Of a stretch of DNA of 6,253 nucleotides, positions 1-6,217 are shown piece by piece. Numbering within the stretch: the stretch's first letter is position 1; the number at the start of each line of letters is the position of its first letter. Source of the DNA: Bacteroidota bacterium. Lineage in GTDB: Bacteria; Bacteroidota; Bacteroidia; Chitinophagales; Chitinophagaceae. The notes beneath the pieces are model-generated. The model was not told the origin of the DNA, searched no databases, and was given only the letters and a program-made list of their open reading frames with translations. The translations under genes and the position numbers were made by a program. The stretch covers positions 1-6,253 of the forward strand of contig JAEYVW010000412.1 of the NCBI GenBank assembly GCA_023429365.1, in the 5' to 3' direction.

Positions 1-341
1 AAATGGAGTTTGCTTATGCTGCAGCCGACATCGTAGTAGCCCGTGCCGGCGCTATGACCCTGGCTGAATTATGTGTCGTTAAAAAGCCCGTTTTATTTGT
101 ACCCTATCCATTTGCTGCCGAAGATCACCAAACCGTCAATGCAAAACAGCTGGTCGACAGCAACGCAGCATTGATGATCAAAGATGCTGAGGCGTCGGAA
201 AAATTGGTGCCGATGACCATCCAGCTGGCCAGGGATGAAGAACGCCAGCTGGAATTGAAGAGAAATATTTCCGCTCTGGCTATTACCAATGCCGACGAGG
301 TAATAGCCCGGGAAATATTGAAACTGGTAAAGAATGAGTAG
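1..341 (+). CDS. murG: MurG, 3' end only: UDP-GlcNAc:lipid I N-acetylglucosaminyltransferase (partial)
   Basis: MurG adds GlcNAc from UDP-GlcNAc to lipid I on the cytoplasmic face of the inner membrane, giving lipid II. Only about the last 112 residues are visible. The reading frame is already open at the left edge, so the ATG at base 3 is an internal Met, not the start; full MurG proteins are about 350-370 residues. The visible part is the C-terminal GT-B/GT28 domain. Counting from that Met, residues 12-22 (VARAGAMTLAE) match the family's G-A-x-T-x-x-E element, whose Glu (E22 here) contacts the UDP-GlcNAc ribose in known structures. Residues 34-47 match the P-x-P-x-A-x-x-x-H-Q-x-x-N-A donor-site signature. 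The remainder looks like the usual C-terminal helices. The stop TAG (339-341) lies inside the start of murC, which suggests translational coupling. No lesion is visible. Identity is secure. Confidence 0.95.
   Translation, partial: MEFAYAAADIVVARAGAMTLAELCVVKKPVLFVPYPFAAEDHQTVNAKQLVDSNAALMIKDAEASEKLVPMTIQLARDEERQLELKRNISALAITNADEVIAREILKLVKNE
334..341 (+). other. murG-murC 8-base overlap
   Basis: The murC start ATG (334-336) and the murG stop TAG (339-341) share the string ATGAGTAG in different frames. There is no clear Shine-Dalgarno sequence just upstream. The layout fits translational coupling, with ribosomes ending murG re-initiating at murC. This depends on the 334 start being used; starting at 361 would remove the overlap. 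Confidence 0.6.
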
Positions 342-1773
342 AAGTAATGATACTGTCCTTATGAATACTCCCTTTTTGGGAAGCGAACAGATCCGTGAAG
401 TGTATTTTATTGGAATTGGTGGAATTGGGATGAGCGCGGTGGCCAGGTACTTTCATTCGAAAGGAATAAAAGTGAGTGGTTACGATAAAACGCCGACGGT
501 ATTGACAAGCACCCTGGAAAAAATGGGTATTGAAATTCATTACACGGAGGATCTTAACAAGATACCAAAAGATGTGCAGCTGGTTGTGTATACCCCGGCT
601 GTACCAGGTGATCACCAGGAGTTGAGATACTACCAGCAGCAGGGATATAAAGTAGTAAAGCGAAGTGATGTGCTGCAAATGATCTCTGAAAGTTCTTTTA
701 ATATCTGTATAGCAGGTACACATGGCAAGACCACGATCACAACCATGGTGGCGCATCTGCTCCGGGATTCCGGGTATGGCTGCAATGCTTTTTTAGGAGG
801 CATTTCGGTCAACTATGGAACTAATTTCTGGAGTGACCCACGTAATGTCTGTGTGATCGAGGCCGACGAGTATGACCGCAGTTTTCTAAAACTGAGTCCT
901 GATATCGCGATCATTTCGGCAATGGATGCAGACCACCTCGATATATACGGCACTGCCGAAGCTGTCGAGCAGGCTTTTATCGATTTCAGCAGAAAGATAA
1001 AAACCGGCGGTTTACTTCTCAGGCAGTTTGGTCTGAAGCGCGGGAAGCAACTAAGCGCCGACCGCCATTGTACCTATAGTTTGCAAAATGATGCCGCAGA
1101 TGTGTACGCGTCGAATATCAGGATGATGGATGGAAGCTATGAGTTTGATGTGACGGTATCGGCAAGCGTTACGGGAGATGAGGCTAGGAAGATTGAAAGT
1201 GTGGTGTTGAATATGGGCGGCATGCACAATGTTGAGAATGTTGTGGCTGCGATAGCCGCCGCCAGTTCTTTGGGAATAGAAAGTGATAAGATAAAATCCG
1301 CTGTGGCTTCGTTTCGCGGTGTAAAGCGAAGGTTTGAGTATGTGATAAAAACCAGGGACCTGGTCTATGTAGATGATTATGCACATCACCCCGAGGAATT
1401 GCGAGCCCTGATCAATGGAGCCCGCACCTTATTTCAGCAGCGAAAGTGCACAGTGATATTTCAGCCACATCTCTATACAAGGACAAGAGATTTTGCTGAA
1501 GGGTTTGCGGAGGTTCTTGATATGGCTGATGAGGTGATCTTGTTGCCCATCTATCCCGCGAGGGAGTTGCCGATAGAAGGGGTGAGCAGCCAGATGATCA
1601 TTGATAAAATGCAAAGAGTGAACAGGTGGGTTAAGACAAAGGACGAATTGATGAATTGGGTAAGAGCCGACTATAAACGAAATATGAATAAAGATTTCGG
1701 CAACCTGCTTATCACGGCAGGCGCCGGCGATATCGATACGCTGGTGGAAGAGATCAGGAGCGAATTGAGGTAA
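334..1773 (+). CDS. murC: MurC: UDP-N-acetylmuramate--L-alanine ligase
   Basis: This is the cytoplasmic ATP-dependent Mur ligase (EC 6.3.2.8) that joins L-Ala to UDP-MurNAc, the first stem-peptide step. It has 479 residues, usual for the family. Visible in order: an N-terminal Rossmann-like UDP-binding domain with VYFIGIGGIGMSAVARYF (23-40); the ATP-binding P-loop GTHGKTT (128-134); EADEYDRSFL (176-185) and DADHLD (198-203) of the central domain; GMHNVEN (296-302); FRGVKRRFE (327-335) and DDYAHHPEE (347-355), typical of MurC; then FQPHLYTRTRDF (376-387), YPARELPIEGVSS (407-419) and TAGAGDI (461-467) in the C-terminal domain. All expected motifs are present. The chosen ATG overlaps the murG stop by 8 bases (ATGAGTAG). 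A second in-frame ATG at 361 (residue 10) also precedes the conserved part, so the exact start is less certain than the gene. The end has tandem stops, TAATAA (1771-1776). Confidence 0.97.
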   Translation: MSRSNDTVLMNTPFLGSEQIREVYFIGIGGIGMSAVARYFHSKGIKVSGYDKTPTVLTSTLEKMGIEIHYTEDLNKIPKDVQLVVYTPAVPGDHQELRYYQQQGYKVVKRSDVLQMISESSFNICIAGTHGKTTITTMVAHLLRDSGYGCNAFLGGISVNYGTNFWSDPRNVCVIEADEYDRSFLKLSPDIAIISAMDADHLDIYGTAEAVEQAFIDFSRKIKTGGLLLRQFGLKRGKQLSADRHCTYSLQNDAADVYASNIRMMDGSYEFDVTVSASVTGDEARKIESVVLNMGGMHNVENVVAAIAAASSLGIESDKIKSAVASFRGVKRRFEYVIKTRDLVYVDDYAHHPEELRALINGARTLFQQRKCTVIFQPHLYTRTRDFAEGFAEVLDMADEVILLPIYPARELPIEGVSSQMIIDKMQRVNRWVKTKDELMNWVRADYKRNMNKDFGNLLITAGAGDIDTLVEEIRSELR

Positions 1774-1807
1774 TAAAAAAATTAAGAGCGGATAAAATAA
1801 ACGGATC

Positions 1808-2611
1808 GTGAAAGCCAGGAAGACCATACGAAAAATTTTGTTTGTTGCCATGTGGATGGTGATCGGGGGAGGTATGCTAGTGCTGTTGATCGCAGCCATA
1901 GGAAAGCAAAAAAGCAATATCTGCAATGATGTAGTGATCACGATCAAAGGTGTGGCGGATGATAAGTGTTTCCTTACCAAGTCTGATATTACCCAACTGC
2001 TGAGAACTGCAACAAAAGGGAATATCAAGGGCCAGCCTAAATCGGATTTCAATCTCCTGGAAATGGAAGCATTGCTGGAGCAAAATATTTGGGTAAAAGA
2101 CGCGCAATTATATTTTGACAGTAAGGATGTGTTACACGTGACGGTTTCGGAAAGAGAACCCGTTGCGAGGATCTTCACCAACAAGGGAAAGTCCTTTTAT
2201 ATAGATGATGAGGAGAAGGGTATCCCACTTTCTGAAAATCTAAGTACAAAAGTGCCTGTGTTTACCGGGGTCCCCGATAAAGAGGATCGCAGAAAAAGGG
2301 ATAGCCTTTTATTGCGCGACATAAAGGAAACAGCAAAATTTATCAGCAGCCATCCTTTTTGGCAATCGCAGGTGGCACAAGTTGACCTTGTACGGCCGCA
2401 TCCCGAAGGTGACTATGAATTTGAAATGATACCCGTTGTCGGAAATCATGTAGTGAGACTGGGTGGCGGTGCCGACATCGACCGGAAGTTTGATCGCTTA
2501 TTTGTTTTCTATAAGGAAATATTAAGCCGTACAGGTTTTGACAAATACAAAACGATCGATGTCCGTTTTGCGGGACAGGTAATTGGTGCAAAGGATGGTA
2601 AAACGAAATAG
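1808..2611 (+). CDS. ftsQ: FtsQ/DivIB-type cell division protein
   Basis: FtsQ is a bitopic inner-membrane divisome protein; its periplasmic part binds the FtsB-FtsL pair and helps recruit and control septal wall synthesis. The product is 267 residues. A basic cytoplasmic N-tip (KARKTIRK, 2-9) precedes one hydrophobic segment (about 10-32), giving an N-in topology. Next comes a POTRA-like region (about 40-116), with the typical SEREPVARIF (114-123), FYID (130-133), a P-L-S step (140-142) and VPVFTG (149-154), and an end strand KYKTIDVRFAGQVIGAK (246-262). The start is GTG at 1808: an in-frame TAA lies at 1793-1795, no ATG falls between them, and the next ATG (1850) would remove the basic tip and part of the membrane segment. 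It sits 34 bases after murC and 70 before ftsA, the expected place. FtsQ sequences diverge strongly, so the call rests on topology, motifs and position together. Confidence 0.92.
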   Translation: MKARKTIRKILFVAMWMVIGGGMLVLLIAAIGKQKSNICNDVVITIKGVADDKCFLTKSDITQLLRTATKGNIKGQPKSDFNLLEMEALLEQNIWVKDAQLYFDSKDVLHVTVSEREPVARIFTNKGKSFYIDDEEKGIPLSENLSTKVPVFTGVPDKEDRRKRDSLLLRDIKETAKFISSHPFWQSQVAQVDLVRPHPEGDYEFEMIPVVGNHVVRLGGGADIDRKFDRLFVFYKEILSRTGFDKYKTIDVRFAGQVIGAKDGKTK

Positions 2612-2655
2612 AATAACTGAGGTTTTGTGAAATGATCAGGAATTAAACGCTTTGG

Positions 2656-2681
2656 ATAAAACAACAACTAAAAACAACAAC
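2656..2681 (+). promoter_or_regulatory. A-rich, SD-less leader of ftsA
   Basis: The 26 bases before the ftsA ATG contain only A and C apart from two T and one G. There is no purine-rich Shine-Dalgarno motif. Bacteroidota are known for scarce SD sequences and A-rich start regions, so this leader supports ATG 2682 as the true start. It contains a 13-base string, AACAACTAAAAAC (2663-2675), that recurs in inverse complement at 6212-6224; its core AACTAAAAAC also occurs at 4102-4111. Confidence 0.55.
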
Positions 2682-4055
2682 ATGAATCACGAACAACCCA
2701 TTATTGTAGGTCTGGACATTGGGACAACCAAGATCGCAGTAATCGCCGGGCGGAAGAATGAGTTCGGTAAACTGGAGATACTTGGATTCGGTAAGTCGAA
2801 TTCAAATGGTGTAAAGCACGGGCAGGTGCTAAATATCGATGAAACGATTAAGGCCATCAGAACCGCACTTGACAATTGCTTTGCCTCCAATCCTAACCTC
2901 GAAATTAGCGATGTCTATGTTGGCATCGCCGGTCACCATATTAAAAGCCTTCAAACCCGCGGCGATATTGTACGCCAGGCAAATGATGAAGAGATCTCGC
3001 AGCGCGAGATCGACCAGCTGATCAGCGATCAGTATAAAACCTATATCCCTGCCGGTGACCAGATCATCGATGTGATCCCGCAGGAGTTTACAGTTGATAA
3101 TTTTCAAAATATACCCAACCCCATAGGTTATGGCGGGGTAAAAGTGGGTGCCAACTTTCATATCATCACAGGTGATAAAAATGCGATTCGTAATATCAAT
3201 CGCAGTGTTGAAAAAGCAGGACTCCGTACCAAGGACCTGGTTCTACAGCCACTGGCATCCTCCTCAGCGGTCATGGGTCAGGAAGATCTTGAGGCTGGGG
3301 TAGCGATCGTTGATATCGGTGGAGGTACTACCGACCTGGCAGTTTTTTATGAAGGCATCCTGAAGCATACTGCCGTGATCCCTTTTGCCGGTGAAAATAT
3401 TACCAATGATATTAAAACCGGCCTGGGTGTTTTAAAAACACAAGCGGAGCAAATGAAGGTTCAGTTCGGAAGCGCGCTGGCCAACGAAGCCAAGGGGAAT
3501 GCCTATATCACAATTCCCGGATTGCGTGGCATGCCCGCCAAAGAGATTAGTGTAAAAGGTCTCGCCAATATCATACAGGCCAGGATGAGTGAGATCATGG
3601 ACTTCGTGACTTACCATTTGAAACAGGTGGGTCTCGATAATAAAGCATTGAATGGCGGTGTCGTACTGACAGGGGGTGGATCGCAGTTGAAACACCTGAT
3701 CCAACTCACAGAATATACAACTGGCTTACCTGCCAGGATCGGTTTACCAACTGAGCACCTCGCTGCGGGTCATATTGAAGAACTGGCCAAACCAACTTAT
3801 TCCACCTGTATCGGACTTATCCTTAAAGGATATGATGACTATGAACACAATCGCAAAAACTTTGAAAGGGAATTCAAAAAGGTGGATGTACCCGAAGGTT
3901 TGAAAAAGGCTATCGCCAGGGAAGAAGCAGAGATTGAAGTGCCTGAAGTAAGCGCTGAAAAAGTAAAGCAACGCAAGGGGCTCAACAATTTCTGGGGCAA
4001 ATTCAAAGACGGTATCATTGATCTCTTCAAAGAAGAAGAGGATAAACATTTATAA
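2682..4055 (+). CDS. ftsA: FtsA: actin-like membrane tether of the Z ring
   Basis: FtsA is an ATP-binding actin-fold protein that anchors FtsZ filaments to the inner membrane by a C-terminal amphipathic helix and recruits later divisome proteins. The chosen product is 457 residues (E. coli FtsA is 420). Visible: phosphate-1 motif GLDIGTTK (10-17); the 1C/SHS2 subdomain (about 78-163), including IPQEFTVD (132-139) and NPIGYGGVKV (146-155); phosphate-2 motif VDIGGGTTDLAV (210-221); adenosine motif VVLTGGGSQL (327-336); a C-terminal STCIGL element (374-379); a charged linker (about 390-430); and a terminal amphipathic helix around 433-453 with alternating W/F/I/L and K/D, the likely membrane-targeting sequence. 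ATG 2682 was preferred to the in-frame TTG 30 bases upstream because it follows an A-rich leader and begins just before the conserved core. All nucleotide-site motifs are intact. It lies between ftsQ and ftsZ, as expected. Confidence 0.97.
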   Translation: MNHEQPIIVGLDIGTTKIAVIAGRKNEFGKLEILGFGKSNSNGVKHGQVLNIDETIKAIRTALDNCFASNPNLEISDVYVGIAGHHIKSLQTRGDIVRQANDEEISQREIDQLISDQYKTYIPAGDQIIDVIPQEFTVDNFQNIPNPIGYGGVKVGANFHIITGDKNAIRNINRSVEKAGLRTKDLVLQPLASSSAVMGQEDLEAGVAIVDIGGGTTDLAVFYEGILKHTAVIPFAGENITNDIKTGLGVLKTQAEQMKVQFGSALANEAKGNAYITIPGLRGMPAKEISVKGLANIIQARMSEIMDFVTYHLKQVGLDNKALNGGVVLTGGGSQLKHLIQLTEYTTGLPARIGLPTEHLAAGHIEELAKPTYSTCIGLILKGYDDYEHNRKNFEREFKKVDVPEGLKKAIAREEAEIEVPEVSAEKVKQRKGLNNFWGKFKDGIIDLFKEEEDKHL

Positions 4056-4147
4056 AAAATACTCCGGAATTACCGGATCCTATTAAGCTCTTTTACAACT
4101 AAACTAAAAACTCAACGGGACAGAAATGGAACGTTGAAAAAAACAAC

Positions 4148-4179
4148 TAACCCCATTTTAAACAGCCCTTACCCCATTT
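4148..4179 (+). repeat. Direct repeat of ACCCCATTT, 21-base phase
   Basis: ACCCCATTT occurs at 4150-4158 and 4171-4179. With one mismatch the match extends to 11 bases (TAACCCCATTT against TTACCCCATTT). The copies are 21 bases apart start to start, about two DNA helix turns, so both would face the same side of the DNA. They lie 40-70 bases upstream of the ftsZ start. A tandem operator is one reading; chance similarity is another. Confidence 0.5.
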
Positions 4180-4182
4180 CCT

Positions 4183-4206
4183 ATGATTAAAGTGAGTGTG
4201 GGCTAA
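4183..4206 (+). other. Seven-codon leader mini-ORF before ftsZ
   Basis: An ATG at 4183 opens a 7-residue frame (MIKVSVG) closed by TAA at 4204-4206, 12 bases before the ftsZ ATG and in the same frame. The TAA also rules out an upstream extension of ftsZ. There is no evidence that it is translated; a frame this short is common by chance. Confidence 0.2.
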
Positions 4207-4218
4207 AACCAGACAATT

Positions 4219-6138
4219 ATGATACATTTTGATTTGCCTAAAGAAAAATCATCCATCATCAAAGTGATTGGTGTTGGCGGCGGCGGTGGCAATGCAGTGA
4301 ACCACATGTTTAGCCAGGATATTGAAGGTGTCAATTTTATTATCTGTAATACAGATGCACAGGCCCTGGCCAACAGTGGTATACCCAACCGCGTGCAACT
4401 TGGTCCCCATCTCACACAGGGATTAGGAGCCGGCGCCAACCCGGAAATTGGAAGGCAGGCAACTGAAGAATCTCTTGAAGAGATAAAACGTATCCTGGAA
4501 GTAAATACAAAGATGGCCTTTATCACTGCCGGTATGGGGGGTGGTACAGGTACCGGTGGCGCGCCTATCATTGCAAAAATTTGTAAGGACCTCGGCATAC
4601 TTACCGTCGGTATCGTTACGACACCTTTTGCTTATGAAGGGAAGAAAAGACAATTGCAGGCAGAAGAAGGTATCAAAACTTTGAAAGGATATGTAGATAC
4701 CCTGCTTGTGATTAGCAACGATAAACTGCGTCACCAGTTTGGTAACCTAAAAATGAGAGACGCATTTGCCAAGGCAGATAACGTTCTGGCAACAGCTGCA
4801 AAATGTATCACTGATGTAATTAATAGTACTGGTCAGATCAATGTCGACTTTGCCGATGTATGCACTGTGATGCGTAATGGTGGTGTGGCTATCCTGGGTA
4901 GCTCTGCTGTTTCAGGAGAAGGCCGTGCATACAAAGCGATCGAAGAAGCACTGAACTCACCGTTACTGAACGACAACGAGATCAGCGGCGCTAAATGGAT
5001 CCTAATCAATATCAACTCGGCGGAAGGTGAAAACGAGTTTACCATGGACGAAGTGGAGATCATTCAAAACCACCTCGTATCACAGGCAGGTGAAGGTACC
5101 GATGTGATCATGGGTCTTGGTTATGATAATTCTCTCGATGATAAACTTGGAATCACTCTTATCGCTACCGGTTTCCAGCACAAGGATCCATTCACCAAAC
5201 AGGAGTCTAAGCAGGAAGCGAAGAAGGAGGAAAAAATAGTAATGGTCCTCGGCCAAAACAATGAGACTAAAGCTAAGGATGAAGAGAAGGTGATAGTGGA
5301 AGTAAAAGAAGACCTGCTTGCACCAAAGCTGGTAGACGAACCTGTTCCTGATGTGCCTATGCCCGGTCTTCCGGATATGGTCGAAACTGAATATATAAAG
5401 GAAGAAGAGCCGCTTGTGCTACTACATTTACATACTGACGAAACATTACCAGGTAAAAACACGGTGAATTTTGGTAAAAATACTGTTGGAAAAATGTTAA
5501 CGCCGGAGATCAAAGAAAACATATATTCGAGTTCCGAATCAACTCCTATATCCCTCAGCGAACCGCGCACCTTATCCACCGATTCAACAACACAAGTAAG
5601 TAAAGATAGTACTAGTACCAGCAGCCCGATGCCTGCAGCTCCGGGAGGCTATCAACTGGCCAGGCCATCCAATATCTACGCAGAGCCGGGTACAGAGGCC
5701 GATGCCTCAATGCCTTCTGCTGAGAAGCCGGTCTCCACTTCTGTTGCCGCAAACCCGTTGGACGAACCCATCGATATGCAAATGCAACTTGTGGAAAAAG
5801 ACATTCCAGCGGCGGATATGCCGTTAGCCCACCATGCTCAAACACCTTTGTATCCCGAACTTGAGGATTCTGCTCTGCAGGACGAAAGCTCGGAGCAAAA
5901 ACGTAGGGCAGCCGAACGACTGCACAAGTTGCGCAACTTGTCGTTCAACGTCAATTCGGCGGACCCGAATAATGAGTTTGAAACCGTGCCGGCTTATATC
6001 CGCCGCAATATGGAACTGTATAACAGCAATTCGCATATTGAAAGCTTCTATAGTAATTACGAGGTCAAGTCTGACCAAAATAACCAGGCACAAATCAGCA
6101 CGATTAATACATTTTTAGACGGGAAAAAACCCGACTGA
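4219..6138 (+). CDS. ftsZ: FtsZ: tubulin-like division GTPase with very long linker and extended tail
   Basis: FtsZ polymerises with GTP into the mid-cell Z ring. The product is 639 residues, against about 383 in E. coli. The GTPase core (about 13-320) is complete: KVIGVGGGGGNAV (15-27), NTDAQAL (44-50), tubulin signature GGGTGTG (107-113), TTPFAYEGKKR (134-144), and T7 synergy loop NVDFADV (208-214) with catalytic D210 and D213. A linker of about 240 residues (321-560) follows: K/E-rich at 327-339, acidic and proline-rich to about 397, Ser/Thr-rich at 437-469. A basic segment (RRAAERLHKLRNLSF, 562-576) leads to ETVPAYIRRNMEL (588-600), which matches the C-terminal peptide that binds FtsA in other bacteria. 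Unlike E. coli FtsZ, 39 more residues follow, ending NTFLDGKKPD. The start is ATG 4219, since an in-frame TAA lies at 4204. There is no SD. The terminator downstream marks the operon end. Confidence 0.98.
   Translation: MIHFDLPKEKSSIIKVIGVGGGGGNAVNHMFSQDIEGVNFIICNTDAQALANSGIPNRVQLGPHLTQGLGAGANPEIGRQATEESLEEIKRILEVNTKMAFITAGMGGGTGTGGAPIIAKICKDLGILTVGIVTTPFAYEGKKRQLQAEEGIKTLKGYVDTLLVISNDKLRHQFGNLKMRDAFAKADNVLATAAKCITDVINSTGQINVDFADVCTVMRNGGVAILGSSAVSGEGRAYKAIEEALNSPLLNDNEISGAKWILININSAEGENEFTMDEVEIIQNHLVSQAGEGTDVIMGLGYDNSLDDKLGITLIATGFQHKDPFTKQESKQEAKKEEKIVMVLGQNNETKAKDEEKVIVEVKEDLLAPKLVDEPVPDVPMPGLPDMVETEYIKEEEPLVLLHLHTDETLPGKNTVNFGKNTVGKMLTPEIKENIYSSSESTPISLSEPRTLSTDSTTQVSKDSTSTSSPMPAAPGGYQLARPSNIYAEPGTEADASMPSAEKPVSTSVAANPLDEPIDMQMQLVEKDIPAADMPLAHHAQTPLYPELEDSALQDESSEQKRRAAERLHKLRNLSFNVNSADPNNEFETVPAYIRRNMELYNSNSHIESFYSNYEVKSDQNNQAQISTINTFLDGKKPD
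5452..5493 (+). repeat. Short tandem repeat in the FtsZ linker (GKNTV x2)
   Basis: Two adjacent 21-base units (5452-5472 and 5473-5493) both encode GKNTV followed by two differing residues (FtsZ 412-425). The first five codons differ only at third positions (AAC/AAT, ACG/ACT, GTG/GTT), so the peptide is kept while the DNA has drifted. This is compatible with an old small duplication in a disordered linker. Confidence 0.5.
5924..5941. repeat. 18-base perfect palindrome inside ftsZ
   Basis: ACAAGTTGC is followed directly by its own reverse complement GCAACTTGT. Overlapping outer arms GAACGAC (5914-5920) and GTCGTTC (5940-5946) are also complementary, so the region can fold as a bulged hairpin in RNA or act as a dyad in DNA. 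It encodes the basic conserved-looking segment around FtsZ 566-576, so codon constraint may be the whole explanation. Confidence 0.6.
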
Positions 6139-6189
6139 TATCTTTCGGCACAATACCCTATTGGAAGCTGAGTCGAAGGACGCTCCCAT

Positions 6190-6217
6190 TCGCCATGACA
6201 AAAATGGCCGAGTTTTT
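6190..6217 (+). terminator. Weak terminator-like hairpin 3' of ftsZ
   Basis: TCGCCAT (6190-6196) can pair with ATGGC and GA (6204-6208, 6210-6211), leaving C6209 bulged and a 7-base loop, giving seven base pairs. G6212 and then a run of five T (6213-6217) follow. The shape is right for an intrinsic terminator, but the bulge and low GC make it weaker than the hairpin 15 bases downstream. Confidence 0.35.

Larger units (their letters stand above)
4056..4218 (+). promoter_or_regulatory. ftsA-ftsZ intergenic region, possible ftsZ control region
   Basis: At 163 bases this is the longest gap between genes in the window. It holds a weak inverted repeat (TCCGG-AATTA-CCGGA, 4063-4077), two copies of ACAACTAA (4095-4102 and 4143-4150), the AACTAAAAAC core shared with the ftsA leader (4102-4111), a phased direct repeat (4148-4179) and a seven-codon mini-ORF (4183-4206). 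I could not find a convincing Bacteroidota promoter (TTTG, about 19 bases, TAnnTTTG) in it. That ftsZ has its own control here is inference from gap length and repeat content only. Confidence 0.4.

Noticed and set aside
361..363. murC starting at the second ATG (361)
   Set aside because: Possible, as both starts precede the conserved domain. ATG 334 was kept because it gives the tight murG overlap usual in this cluster; the choice is not certain.
1351..1364. ACCAGGGACCTGGT near-palindrome in murC
   Set aside because: Short, inside a conserved coding region, and of a size expected by chance.
2624..2654. Possible Bacteroidota promoter before ftsA: TTTG (2624-2627), 19 bases, then ACGCTTTG (2647-2654)
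   Set aside because: The spacing fits, but the essential TA of the TAnnTTTG element is missing, so it is not called.
2652..2681. ftsA starting at TTG 2652, adding 10 residues (MDKTTTKNNN)
   Set aside because: A rare start codon; the added residues are just the translation of the A-rich leader; ATG 2682 fits the family N-terminus and local start context better.
4063..4077. Inverted repeat TCCGG-AATTA-CCGGA just after the ftsA stop, as a terminator
   Set aside because: Only five base pairs and no T run directly after it. It is too weak to call; at most a minor attenuator.
4134..4162. TTGAAA, 17 bases, TTTAAA: a sigma-70-like promoter shape upstream of ftsZ
   Set aside because: The second element is a poor match, and the likely Bacteroidota primary sigma factor prefers a different consensus. 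No TAnnTTTG was found in the gap.
283..6093. Numerous open frames on the minus strand, up to 251 codons, and a few short plus-strand frames inside genes
   Set aside because: All lie opposite or within well-recognised genes with intact motifs, and their translations show no recognisable domain or coherent start context. They are shadows of the real genes.
6164..6180. CTGAGTCGAAGGA-like string resembling half of an intergenic hairpin repeat common in some Bacteroidota
   Set aside because: No complementary arm lies nearby, so no complete repeat unit can be shown.
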